Below, one piece after another: positions 10,801 to 20,165 of a stretch of DNA of 64,000 nucleotides. Numbering within the stretch: the stretch's first letter is position 1; each line of letters begins with the position of its first letter. The stretch lies in assembly GCF_000005505.3 (NCBI RefSeq), contig NC_016133.3, positions 39,397,237 to 39,461,236 on the forward strand. The letters are read 5' to 3'. The translations under genes and the position numbers were made by a program. This stretch comes from Brachypodium distachyon (Eukaryota; Streptophyta; Magnoliopsida; Poales; Poaceae). Below the pieces are notes generated by a model. The model saw only the letters and a list, made by a program, of their open reading frames with translations, made no database searches and was not told the DNA's origin.

Positions 10801-11699
10801 AACCCATGATCACAAACAGCCGTAACTGTCCCCCCGCCGTAGAGAAATGAACGGAGACACGACGCACAGTGAATTTTCGTTTCTTTTTTGCATGGGAACC
10901 AAACCTCTAGCTATCTACAATTTGTAGTTCCAGTTCAGAAAGTCCTCAGGTTCGTTGAATCTACCTCATCTACTTTAATAATCTATTATATTATATATAA
11001 TATATTAAATTGAAATTGGTGGTGATGGGTGAGTGTCATTGGTCGGTCAACTTCATTAAAATTACAATCAATATGCCACTACCTCTTATTTTTTTCCCTC
11101 CCGCCTTATTCACGATTTCAGTAGCAGAAATTTTATGGTTTAGATTTACCGAAAGTTATCGTACGGTTCAAATTTGTCACAACATAATACGAACAGTCCT
11201 AAAATAAATCAATCTCCTTAGCATGAAATCCAAAATTCTTCGTATCCATCTCAGTATGGAAATCAATCCGAACCCAAACAAAAAATCTCGGCATTAATCT
11301 CAGTATGGAAATCAATCCAATCGAAAAATCAATGTCCAGATTTCGCCTCCACCGGCTCGTGCTTGATACACTTTCCGTTGTTCCGTAGCATCACACGGGC
11401 TTTTTTGCTAGTTATTAATAAAGCACGAACGTTTCCGTCGTTTGTTTTGTACGTCAGACAAATTTGCTGCTTCTTTTTTCCCTTTCGTTTTTAAAGCATG
11501 AAGTTTTGTGCTGCTGATGCTCTCTCTTGCTTTATCAACACAATTTGATATTCTATATTTGGAGTAGAAATATCTTTTGTTGAAATAAATATTACGGCGG
11601 ATGCTGCTATGAAGAATTCATCATTTTTCTGCCAATTTTCTTATCTTTTTCTGCCAGTTTTCTTATCTTCCAATACTGTGTTGCAGAGAAGTGGCAAAG
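10801..11699. other. AT-rich spacer with small local duplications
   Basis: It contains an AT run at about 10983-11006. The phrase ctcagtatggaaatcaatcc occurs twice (11250-11269 and 11299-11318). A tandem 'ttttctgccarttttcttatct' lies at about 11624-11668. At about 11119-11175 a sequence related to the 61-bp sub-repeat of the following inverted-repeat element appears (gcagaaattttatgg...agttatcgtacgg), so older copies of that element's end may be present. No gene is recognised. Confidence 0.45.
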
Positions 11700-12640
11700 T
11701 GGGAAATCTAATATCTAATTAAAGTAGCAGAAATTTTATGGGCTAGATTTGACAAAAGTTATTGTAGGGTCCAGATTAATTAGATCTAAGATATGAAGAA
11801 AAAACAATCCGAGTTCTGATCCGTATGTACTGGAAAGTCAGGATTTGTTGAGGATACGGGAAAAAAACAATTGGAACAAACTAACGCAGAGAACAAAGGC
11901 AGCCGTCATCGATCCCATCTACCGATCGATACCCTCGCGGCCTCGCACACACAAGTAGCCCGTAGCCCCCATCCTATCGTTCCCTCGCACCATCGTTCAC
12001 AGGCAGGAAGCCGCCGTAGTTCCCTCACACGCATAGGCAGGAAATCGCCGTCGGTGCGTTCTGTGCATCAATCCCTTGCAATTCCACCCGGAAGCCCATC
12101 GATCTCTTCCCGGCTATGGCGGATTGCGCCCTTGCAATTCCACCCAACTCGACATGGTCGCCGGTGCTCAATAATTCAGTCAGCGCCTGTGTTCCGGACG
12201 TCTTGCAAGTACGATTGGCGCATTGATGTTGCTCTTTGCATTCATTCGATTTCTTCGGTACAATCTGTTCTCATTATCTTGCTTGATCTATCATCTACTT
12301 CTGTTCGGTTTATTCGATCAAAACCGAAGACTGTACCGAACTTGGACCCAAATTCTCAGTTATCCCTACGATCCTAAATTGTTGTCGAAATATTACATGT
12401 ATCTACACACTTTAAAAAAATAGAAATATCCATATTTGGGCAAATTTGAATCAAGAATTTACTATCAGAGGGAGTAATAATTTTTCAAAAAACCCACCGG
12501 TCTAATATTTTGAAAACCGAACTTCTCTCTAAACCGAGAAACCGAACCGAATGTTCATTTTAACTGAATGCCCAGGCCCACCTGTCACAGAAACTCGCCG
12601 AAATTTAATACTCCCTCCGATCCATAAATAATGTCGCTAA

Positions 12641-12787
12641 ATGACTAAGATTGCGCTGATGCTTGGCGGGAGCGTGTTCGACCTCAAGCAGTTTGGAAAG
12701 ATGGCCTCACTGGCCATCAGGGACGAGGACGTCAAAGATTTTGCTGGGAAATTGTTCTACATGACCAAAGGGGATCTAGGCGTGTAG
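12641..12787 (+). pseudogene. Exon-like ORF inside the inverted-repeat element (48 codons)
   Basis: The frame from ATG 12641 to TAG 12785-12787 has balanced, protein-like composition. It contains 'VFDLKQFGKMASLAIRDED' and 'FAGKLFYMTKGDLG', and its base composition differs from the AT-rich surroundings. It is too short to be a whole gene and begins just after a Stowaway-like terminus. I do not recognise the family. The simplest reading is a terminal exon fragment of a host gene captured by the element. Confidence 0.35.
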
Positions 12788-13396
12788 TGTTAACTTCTGT
12801 ACACGCAACAAAGGAAATACTAACATATCGGATAACAGTTTCACTTCTTATTTACGAAAAAGGAAACATGATGGACGCAAGTAAAATACGTATTAGGCAT
12901 TCAGGCTGTGGCTGGGCATACATCCCTCTCCGGACGAAATTTAGTCAACTCAAAATAATCTAATCATTCCGATTATTTAGAAAACAACTAAAAATAAAAA
13001 TATATGAAAAATATCATTCATTATACAACTCTAGCCGCGCAATCTGCGCAGGTCACCCTGCTTGTTATACTCAATATACAAAGCTTTTGATTTGTCGCAC
13101 GTTTTCTTCCTTTCGTGAAACAAGCTCAAACCTGATTGTACTTTGTATATCGTCTAATTAATCTTACTGTATTTATGAAGGTGCGAGGGAACGATAGGAT
13201 GGGGGCTACGGGCTACTTGTGTGTGCAAGGCCGTGAGGGTATCGATCGGTAGATGGGATCGATGACGGCCGCCTTGGTTCTCTGCGTTAGTTTGTTCCAA
13301 TTGTTTGTTTTCCCGTATCTTCAACAAACCTGACTTTTCACGTACATACATACGGATTAGAACTCAGATTGTTTTTTTTCATATCTTAGATATAAT

Positions 13397-13640
13397 TAAT
13401 CTGGACCGTACGATAACTTTTGTCAAATCTAGGACATATAATTTCTGCTATTTTAATTAATCTGGACCCTACGATAACTTTTGTCAAATCTAGGACATAA
13501 AATTTCTGCTACTTTTATTAATCTGGACTATACGATAACTTTTGTCAAATCTAGGATATAAAATTTCTGCTACTTTTACTAATCTGGACCCTACGATGAC
13601 TTTTGTCAATTCTAGAACATAAAATTTCTGCTGCTTTGAT
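13397..13640. repeat. Four tandem copies of a 61-bp sub-repeat
   Basis: The unit begins taatctggaccctacgataa and continues through a tgtcaaatctaggacata word to ctgctacttt. It starts at about 13397, 13458, 13519 and 13580. The opposite arm of the element has only one unit (about 11721-11782). The asymmetry shows expansion by slippage or unequal exchange after, or independently of, arm formation. Confidence 0.8.
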
Positions 13641-13707
13641 TAGATATTAGATTGACCAGACTAATCCAAACTCGACGCGTCGGCAAAAGAATGGACGTTT
13701 GAGTATT

Positions 13708-14340
13708 TCAAGAAAAATAAGAGTTTTGCAGAAAACCCCTCCATCGATTCACGCCACAACTAAATGCGCATGCTACAGCAATTATGAAGGCAAAATCTGA
13801 AACGCTAGCGCCAGCGTCACCGTATGCGTCTTCTTGCACAACACCGGCCAGCAACTGCTTCTTGTTGCTCAGCGCCATGCCCAACGCCAGGTACAACACC
13901 GCCTGGCCTGCCCGACACCAGCTTCCTCCTCGTCGTCCGAGTCAACAATCTTGGCCACAACACCGCTCCGCCGCCGCCGGCGGGCGAGCACGGACTGAAC
14001 CAGCCCGAACCTACCTACAAGAGCACGCGCATGGAGGGGTCCAGCAGATCCACCGTGGCCGCGTGTTGGCCGTCCGGAGGCCCTGACGAGCTGGCCGGTG
14101 TCCAGCGCCAGCTCCTCCGCCCGCCATGGCCGAGCGACCTCCATTGCTCCAGGACGAGACCACGGGCTTCGATTGGAGACTTCTTGCGACTGAATCTTGG
14201 ATTTGGATTGGGGAGGGAGAAGCGTCGGGGGAGAAGAGGGAGTCGGCATTCGGGAATCGTTCGGGTTGTGGGTAGACTGGGGGGATTGGGAAGTTGCGTT
14301 GAGGCTGAAATCGAGACGAAGACTGAGGGGCAAAACGCAA
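13708..14340 (-). pseudogene. GC-rich gene-like fragment, unrecognised
   Basis: On the minus strand, a leader-like C/T-rich stretch (about 14340-14150) precedes a GC-rich block with ATGs near 14136 and 14118. This is followed by open but mutually shifted frames down to about 13708. One frame encodes a stretch with 'KIVDSDDEEE', another 'LALGMALSNKKQLLAGVV'. The alternating frames look like one coding region broken by indels. No domain is recognisable, so no function is proposed. The + strand ORFs over the same interval are likely shadows. Confidence 0.25.
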
Positions 14341-14397
14341 AATTACATCGCCAGACGTCCACTATTGCGCGGACAAACGGTGGACCCTGTACGTAGT

Positions 14398-14502
14398 ACT
14401 TGCACGGGGCCGGACCGGGTAGCTTTCTGCCCGGCCGTGGCAACCCGACGGGGGCAAATCGGCAACTCGATCGGCATGCCCGACGAAGACGGAGAAAATA
14501 GG
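14398..14502 (+). repeat. Dispersed GC-rich repeat, copy 2 (partner at 1846-1934)
   Basis: Starts acttgcacggggccggacc and matches 1846-1934 in direct orientation. It carries extra bases after 'ctgcccg' and before 'cggcatgcccgac'. Together with the inverted match 13067-13180 / 1696-1815, it links this neighbourhood to the 1.7-1.9 kb region. Confidence 0.65.
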
Positions 14503-15182
14503 CAAAGCCTTGGTGCCGAAGCATCTTTTATCGGGACAACGGGCCGGGCAAGCAGTCGTGGCGCGGGGCGGCAATCTTTGACTTGACCTGTATTTCTTTC
14601 TTTTTGTACTTGATCTGTTGTTGATCTGTCTCAATTCCTCCTCATCCATCGATCGTGCGGGGTCATCGAGCTCCAACACATTGCAAGCACGCATGTGTGT
14701 GACGGAGAGAGTAACATGGGGAAACCAACAACAAGCGCCAAGTAACGTCCAGCTGGCTCGTGGTGCCCACGGCCGTATATCTGGACCCGGACCCCGTCGT
14801 CAGAGAAAAAACATCGTAAAATATATACGGCCGTTGCGATTAATTCCTTTTGATGTCAGCAATGATTGCCGCGTTCGTTGCTCGCAGCCGCTAGCTAGCT
14901 AGCTCGGTCACCAGCTTGCGAATATAATACTACGCGTTATTCCTTAGTCGTCGCTGAGTAAGTATACCGTATTGTATTTACTTGTATTTTCTTCGAGCCG
15001 GGCTACTTTCCTTCTGTTACCCGCATAACGAAAATACTTTGCATCTACGTGTATGCATGTATGTATGTGCAGATACGCTCCGTATATGGTGCTTGGCTAG
15101 CTGCATTCCTTGCAATTTCCCGAAACCGAGTAGCTTCCTGCACTGACTAACGTAGACGGCAGACATTTCCACGTCTGCGCGC
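14503..15182. other. Upstream region of the DUF761 gene
   Basis: No coding sequence is supported. It includes several ACGT cores (for example gtaacgtcc near 14745 and gcatctacgtg near 15045), a tagctagctagct tract at about 14892, and a tgtatgtatgtatgtgc tract at about 15054-15072. The region presumably contains the promoter of the gene at 15358. No specific factor site can be assigned from sequence alone. Confidence 0.4.
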
Positions 15183-15190
15183 TATATAAA
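15183..15190 (+). promoter_or_regulatory. TATA box of the DUF761-family gene
   Basis: tatataaa, followed by a GC-rich ccgggcgctc, predicts transcription initiation near 15213-15220 and a leader of about 140 bases before the ATG at 15358. Its position and match to the plant consensus are good. Confidence 0.7.
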
Positions 15191-15357
15191 CCCGGGCGCT
15201 CTGAAGAAAGAGCCTCTCGCTTTAATTAATTTCCAGTTTTCCACCACCAGCCGCCGCCTCGATCAATATCTCGTATTCTCGTCTCGCAATTAATCTCGCA
15301 GAGCTTGCTTTGCTGGCCCCGAATCGAAAACCTCGGCACGAAGGAAAGTCTCTGACC

Positions 15358-15873
15358 ATGGAGCCCGGAAAGCGGCCGGCGTCGCTCCTCGGGACCCTCC
15401 GGACGGCGGTGAAGAAGGTCCGTTTCCTGCTCTCCTTCAGCGCCACGCGGTGGATCCTCTCCTCCATCGCCGGCCGGAGCCACGCCCAGAGCGCCGCCTC
15501 GCCGCGCCGCCTCAGCTTCAGCCTGCGGCAGCCGAGCCTCCTCGACGCGGAGGACCGGTGGTCGCCGCCCGTTGCGCAATCCGGGCCGTCGAGGACCGCG
15601 AGCCTTGGGTCGACGGGGAGCGTGATTTCGCGGACGAGCAGCGCGGCGGCGTCGGTGGAGCTCTCGAGGTCCGCTTCGGCGACGTCGTCGAGATCGACCG
15701 GCGCGTCGTCGCCGTCTTCGTCGTCGGGGGACGACGACATCGACCGGCGCGCGGAGCAGTTCATCGCCAACTTCTACAAGCACATCCAGATGGAGCGGCA
15801 GGTGTCGCTGCAGCTGAGATACTGCAGGGCGGACAGCATGCAGGAGCGGACGCCTCCCAGCCACCCAGGCTGA
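15358..15873 (+). CDS. DUF761 / cotton-fibre-expressed family protein, 171 aa
   Basis: The start is the ATG in gaccatggagcc, which has a good context and is the first ATG after the TATA-driven leader. An earlier TTG-initiated extension is not credible. The N-terminal part has a basic, hydrophobic stretch ('VKKVRFLLSFSATRWIL', residues about 19-36). The middle is Ser/Ala-rich and low-complexity. The C-terminal about 45 residues carry the DUF761 signature: 'DDDIDRRAEQFIANF', then 'MERQVSLQLRY'. Family members are small plant proteins of unknown biochemical role, often linked to growth or stress expression. Single exon. The TGA is at 15871-15873, with an AT-rich 3' region after it. It is the only clearly host-type gene in the window and lies between two transposons. 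The extremely GC-rich minus-strand ORFs here are shadows. Confidence 0.85.
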   Translation: MEPGKRPASLLGTLRTAVKKVRFLLSFSATRWILSSIAGRSHAQSAASPRRLSFSLRQPSLLDAEDRWSPPVAQSGPSRTASLGSTGSVISRTSSAAASVELSRSASATSSRSTGASSPSSSSGDDDIDRRAEQFIANFYKHIQMERQVSLQLRYCRADSMQERTPPSHPG

Positions 15874-16430
15874 TTTGATTTGAATTTGATTAGATCCAGG
15901 ATTTACATTTGCGGATCTTCGTGTGTAAGAAGAGTATATGGATTTAGATGGGTGTTTTTTATTGTCCCATCATTTCTGTACATCTTCTGCCATGTTTTTT
16001 TCTTCTAGGATTGATTTGTATTCTGAGATTGAGATTCGGTAGTGTAAATAGGCATTAGAAAATAACGAGCATTTAATTCGTGATTGTCAATCAGCTCAAT
16101 AATTCAGGAAAAAACAATGGTGCTCAGCTTCATGTGGCGATAGACCAGGGGAAATACTCGAATGCAAGATGTTTGTTTGTTTTTTCGGTTTGGCAAACTC
16201 TGTAGTGGGGTTCAGTATCTCATATTGCTCATCTGCTTCTACATTATCAGTTTGGGTTTGCAGATTAGAGTTTTGCTAGCTGAGTACACGCGCTTGGCTG
16301 CGCCGTTAATGATTTGAATCGATATTGTGAGTTTCTTATTGGTAGTTGACTTATATTTGGTTATTTCCCAAATCCATTCACGAAATCAAACAGGCTACTA
16401 CGTCAATTTTGAGACAGAATATAAATAGAC
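15874..16430. other. 3' flank of the DUF761 gene up to the Harbinger remnant
   Basis: AT-rich 3' untranslated and intergenic sequence. Possible poly(A)-signal-like AT-rich words occur around 15990-16070, but no single site is clear. No left Harbinger terminus (gggtccgttc...) was found here, although the right terminus is at 18751-18768. Confidence 0.4.
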
Positions 16431-16802
16431 GTGCTAGATGTTCATCATCACCTACAGAGAGCTAAAGGTAGGAGAGACAAATGTTACCCTCGATGCAAAT
16501 GCACCAGAAAGCATAACACTAAGACAGCCCAAGTTATGCAGGAACAGATTACAAAGATAGGTAACATTGCTAAGAGGTCTCAAGCATCATTTGAGTCATT
16601 CATGAAAGCTGATGATGCCGCTTCAGTCTCTATTGTTATGAATGCCGTCCTTGCTTGTGGGGCAACAGAAGGTACCGATGAGCATTTCATTGCCACTGAG
16701 TTGTTCGTCAAGAGAGATCAAAGGGAGATGTTTCTCCATATGAGTGAAGCTTCTAGATTTGAGTGGCTCAGTAGGAAGTACCGAATCAAGTATGGGCACT
16801 AG
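16431..16802 (+). pseudogene. Harbinger ORF1 C-terminal fragment (Myb/SANT-like protein)
   Basis: About 120 codons ending at 16802. The C-terminal half ('GTDEHFIATELFVKRDQREMF' region through 'RFEWLSRKYRIKYG') resembles the C-terminal part of the Myb/SANT-like DNA-binding partner protein encoded by plant Harbinger elements. In the family, this protein binds element ends and helps the transposase into the nucleus. The N-terminal Myb-like helices are absent and there is no ATG in a good context at the start, so this is a truncated relic. It lies 225 bp upstream of the transposase ORF on the same strand, as in complete elements. Confidence 0.65.
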
Positions 16803-17027
16803 TAGTTGTTGTGTATTGTCTGAATAATTATGTGTGCTGTAGTTTCATTTTGAACAATGTTTATCTATTTGACTTGTAATAATGATTTCAACTATATTTA
16901 TTTGTGCTAACTATTTTTGTTGATGTCCATCGCTGCCTATGTGTGTTCATTGGTGCTTACGTGTGATGCCTGTTGCTGCAAATTTTTTATTGTGTGATGT
17001 CTAATTATTTGTGCTAACTATTATATT

Positions 17028-18305
17028 ATGAAATCATTGTTTGTGTGCATGCAGATGTCATCTGATTGTGAGAGTGATGATGATAGTTATGAAATCAAGA
17101 GAAGGAGGGTCTACCACCATGCAGAAGAAATTTCCGTCATGTCTTCGGCAGCAGCAACAATAGCTGGAAAGTATTGTGAAATTTGGGTGATGAAAGCAGA
17201 GCCTAGGAAATCAATTCTAAGTGGATTCGGATGGCTGCAAGAGACTATTGACACGCCAGGGGAGACGTACGCAATGTTGAGAATGAATGTGAGAGTCTTC
17301 TTCAGCCTTCACGACATGCTTGTGAGTAGGTATGACCTTCAAGCAACCTTTGCAATAAGCAGTTATGAATCTTTGGCTATATTCCTTTGGATCCTGGGAG
17401 GATGTGAATCAAATAGAAGGACACAAAACCGCTTTAAGCACTCAGGGGATACCATCCACCACAAATTTCATGAGGTTCTCCTTTGTGTGATCAAAATGGC
17501 AGCTCACTACCTAAAACCAAAGGATCCAAATTTTCACAGTGTGCATCCAACAATTAGGAATGATAGAATGGCATTTCCACATCTGAAAGATTGCATTGGC
17601 GCTATAGATGGCACCCATATTAGGGCCTCTATTCCAGCTGACAAGAAAATTAGGTATGTTGGAAGATCGGACACAACAACTCAAAATGTGTTGGCAATAT
17701 GTGACTTCGACATGCATTTCACTTATGCATCAATTGGACAACCTGGTTCTATGCATGATACAAGTGTCTTATATCATGCATTGGAGAAGGACAAGGACAC
17801 ATTCTCTCATCCTCCGAAAGGCAAGTACTATCTTGTAGATGCTGACTATCCAAATCGACCCGGCTATCTAGCCCCATACAAAGGAGAGAGGTACCATGTT
17901 CCTGACTTCTACAGAGGTGCGGCACCGAATACTCCTAAGGAGAAGTTCAACAAGATTCACTCTTCAAAACGCAATGCCATAGAGAGAGCTTTCGGAGTGT
18001 TGAAGAATAAATGGCAAATTTTGCTCAAGATGCCAAACTATCCAATCGAAGGTCAGAAAATGATCGTCGCTGCGGCTATGACATTGCACAACTACGTGCG
18101 CTATCATCATAAAGGGGATCTACACTTTGTTCGATGTGATAGGGATCCAAATTATGTGCCAACCATCCCATTAAGGTATCGACGTTACGCTATTCCTGCA
18201 AGTGCATCAGATGCATCAACTTCTGAATCAAGTGCTCCTGATATGGATAGGTTTAGAGATGAGCTTGCTACGGCCATTGCTCAAGGGTGGCGAGGTTCAC
18301 TTTAG
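17028..18305 (+). CDS. PIF/Harbinger DDE transposase, 425 aa, ORF intact
   Basis: The DDE_Tnp_4 / HARBI1-type catalytic domain is complete. The first Asp is in 'CIGAIDGTHIRASIP' (residue about 193), the second in 'YYLVDADYPNRPGYLAPYKG' (about 271-273), and the Glu in 'RNAIERAFGVLKNKWQIL' (about 319). The N-terminal region (about 60-150) matches the DUF8040-like helical part that precedes the catalytic core in plant copies. Its expected role is cut-and-paste excision and insertion at TTA sites, with the ORF1 protein as partner. The second ATG (about 17055), just after 'tgcatgcag', may be the real start or an exon start if a splice acceptor is used there. No stop or frameshift interrupts it. 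Whether it is expressed is unknown, and its ORF1 partner is broken here. Confidence 0.88.
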   Translation: MKSLFVCMQMSSDCESDDDSYEIKRRRVYHHAEEISVMSSAAATIAGKYCEIWVMKAEPRKSILSGFGWLQETIDTPGETYAMLRMNVRVFFSLHDMLVSRYDLQATFAISSYESLAIFLWILGGCESNRRTQNRFKHSGDTIHHKFHEVLLCVIKMAAHYLKPKDPNFHSVHPTIRNDRMAFPHLKDCIGAIDGTHIRASIPADKKIRYVGRSDTTTQNVLAICDFDMHFTYASIGQPGSMHDTSVLYHALEKDKDTFSHPPKGKYYLVDADYPNRPGYLAPYKGERYHVPDFYRGAAPNTPKEKFNKIHSSKRNAIERAFGVLKNKWQILLKMPNYPIEGQKMIVAAAMTLHNYVRYHHKGDLHFVRCDRDPNYVPTIPLRYRRYAIPASASDASTSESSAPDMDRFRDELATAIAQGWRGSL

Positions 18306-18832
18306 ACAGTTTCAATTTGGATAATCTCATTTTGGATGATATTGGTGAGCTGCTTTTTTATGCTTAAACATATACTGTTTTTTCCTATGTGAAAAAAATA
18401 TATAGTTATTTCATACAAGAAAATACCTCTTTTGAACAGTTGTATGTATTTCGCTAGTGAACGAGAACGTACGAACGATTGTATTGTTTTGGGGTATCGA
18501 TCAAATAGATGATGGAAAGATGGGCTGCAGCAGCCAACACATGTAGGCCCATAATTGGATGAAAACCAATGCTGAAAGAAAGAAGGGATAGGTGCAGAAA
18601 CAGACCAGCCCATGAAACAGAATAGCAGGCCGGCCCAAGACAGAAGACAGAGCCAGGGCCTGGCCGAACGCTATGCTCGACTCCCGGATCGGTCGGCAGA
18701 GTCGGGAACCAGGAGCCGGATCGCAGATTTGCGGATTGAGGGAGCTGGGAGTGTTACCGAACGGACCCTTAAGACTAAGGTGTACTAAAGAGAACAACAC
18801 TACTATAAGTTTTTTTTAGGGGAATACTACTA

Positions 18833-18953
18833 CTCCCTCCGTCCAACAAAAAGATGATGTTTGTTAAAATTTAGATGTATCTAAACATAACTTAATGTAT
18901 AGATACATTAAAATTTAGTTAAAATTGAGACATCTTTTATTGGACGGAGGAAG
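18833..18953. mobile_element. Stowaway MITE, 121 bp
   Basis: The left end ctccctccgtccaacaaaaa is matched by the reverse complement of the right end (tattggacggaggaag). TA lies on both sides (18831-18832 and 18954-18955). The interior is AT-rich with an internal hairpin (atgtatctaaac / atacatt words). It belongs to the same broad subfamily as the element at 2060-2183. Confidence 0.9.
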
Positions 18954-18955
18954 TA

Positions 18956-20165
18956 GAAGTTTCCGTAGCAATTTATCGTCCGTGATACTCCTTCCCATGG
19001 GTGTCCATCCTTTCAATGGATGCAAGACCACGCCAATGACTTTGCCTCGAGGCTTCAGCTCCTGCTATGAGTGCCTCGGACACCTTTAGTTTTGGCAAAA
19101 ATCAACCCAGTCACAAAATATGACAGATAATTCTGCAAAGCAAAGCACTATTTATGGTCTTCCAAATTGACCAGAGAATAGCACTTGTGGAAACTTTAGC
19201 CACGACTAACTCAATCCCCTGAAATTGCTTAAAAATCCAATCTGATACATCGAAATAGGAGGGATATATAGATAGTGTCAAAGACACCAGTAAAATCCCC
19301 TATGTAAATCTATAGCTAGAGGACAGGACAACACAGCAAAAGAAGAGATTGTCCATTTTGACATGCACTGTGTTGTCCGGCCTATTTTTTCAGTATTTTT
19401 TCTAGACAGCCTGGAGCTGTTATACATGGATTTAACTGTACCTCTCGATGGGCTCATTTTTCTCAGAGGGGCATAACAACGACTCATATAATAATTTCAA
19501 AAAACCCCTCAGAAATCAACAACTACACGCAGTCTGTACAAAATGATTTCAAAAGGTGGCTTAAATCTGTAGAGTAAACCCGACAAATGATCTCAGAAAC
19601 GTTAGGCACAACCTGAGCTAATATTAGCTCCAAAAGAACCACAAACGTCTATTTGGAATCTGAGAAATGATATCAAGAACATTGCCGGAAACTGAGTTCC
19701 TCAGAAAAAATATTAATTTGTACAAAATGTAAGGCATCATTGGCTTTAAACCTGTTCAAAATAAATCTGAGAAATATTATCTAATTTAGAATCAATACAA
19801 AATTCGTAACATCTGTCCAACCTCTGAAATTGAAGGCAGGATAATTCAGTTAAGAATATATAAATATATATATCATTACTCCATCGGTGTTCTTATTATG
19901 TGCCAATACTGTAGAGATTGTCCATGCCTCTTTCAATTTTGTTGGTCATAATTCAAAATAAAATATTATTCTAGGAAGGCGAGATCAAACATGAGCCTAT
20001 GACGTCACAAAATTAAGCCCATTAACAGCTTATCAAAGTTGCACAAATCTGAATGCGAATATAAAATATGCCAAAAATATTCTCAGCACGAGTGAGTTGT
20101 CGGATCTGTCTAATTATTAGAAATGCAACACGAAACATGCACGAACTATCTCTAGTCTTGCTCAA
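18956..20165. other. Unassigned AT-rich intergenic DNA
   Basis: No protein domain, terminal repeat or long tandem repeat is recognised on either strand. 'cagaaa' and 'aatctgagaaat' words recur around 19500-19800. A short AT run lies at 19857-19875. Confidence 0.4.

Larger units (their letters stand above)
11700..13656. mobile_element. Long-inverted-repeat element (MULE-like or foldback), about 1.96 kb
   Basis: The left arm (about 11700-11991) is matched by the reverse complement of the right arm (about 13180-13656) through several hundred bases at high identity. The match starts at aatctaatatctaat and ends at ccctcgcacc. The right arm is longer because a 61-bp unit is present four times there but once on the left. 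The layout resembles a MULE or foldback element with long, internally repetitive terminal repeats. I could not find a convincing 9-bp target duplication, so the class is inferred. The interior (11992-13179) holds a Stowaway-like end at about 12608 and an exon-like ORF at 12641-12787. Confidence 0.7.
16431..18768 (+). mobile_element. PIF/Harbinger element, 5'-truncated
   Basis: It contains the end of the ORF1 (Myb/SANT-type) gene, an intact transposase ORF and a right terminal repeat. Read on the minus strand from 18768, the terminus starts GGGTCCGTTCGGTAACACTC, of the kind found in grass PIF/Harbinger elements. It is followed on the + strand by TTA (18769-18771), the expected 3-bp target. No left terminus or matching TTA boundary was found, and the ORF1 N-terminus is missing, so the left end has been lost. 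The start coordinate is simply the first recognisable element sequence. Confidence 0.8.

Noticed and set aside
15222..15864. Long minus-strand ORFs (182 and 212 codons) over the DUF761 gene
   Set aside because: They are Arg/Pro/Ala-rich shadows created by GC-rich codons. The plus-strand frame has a recognised family domain, a TATA box and a leader.
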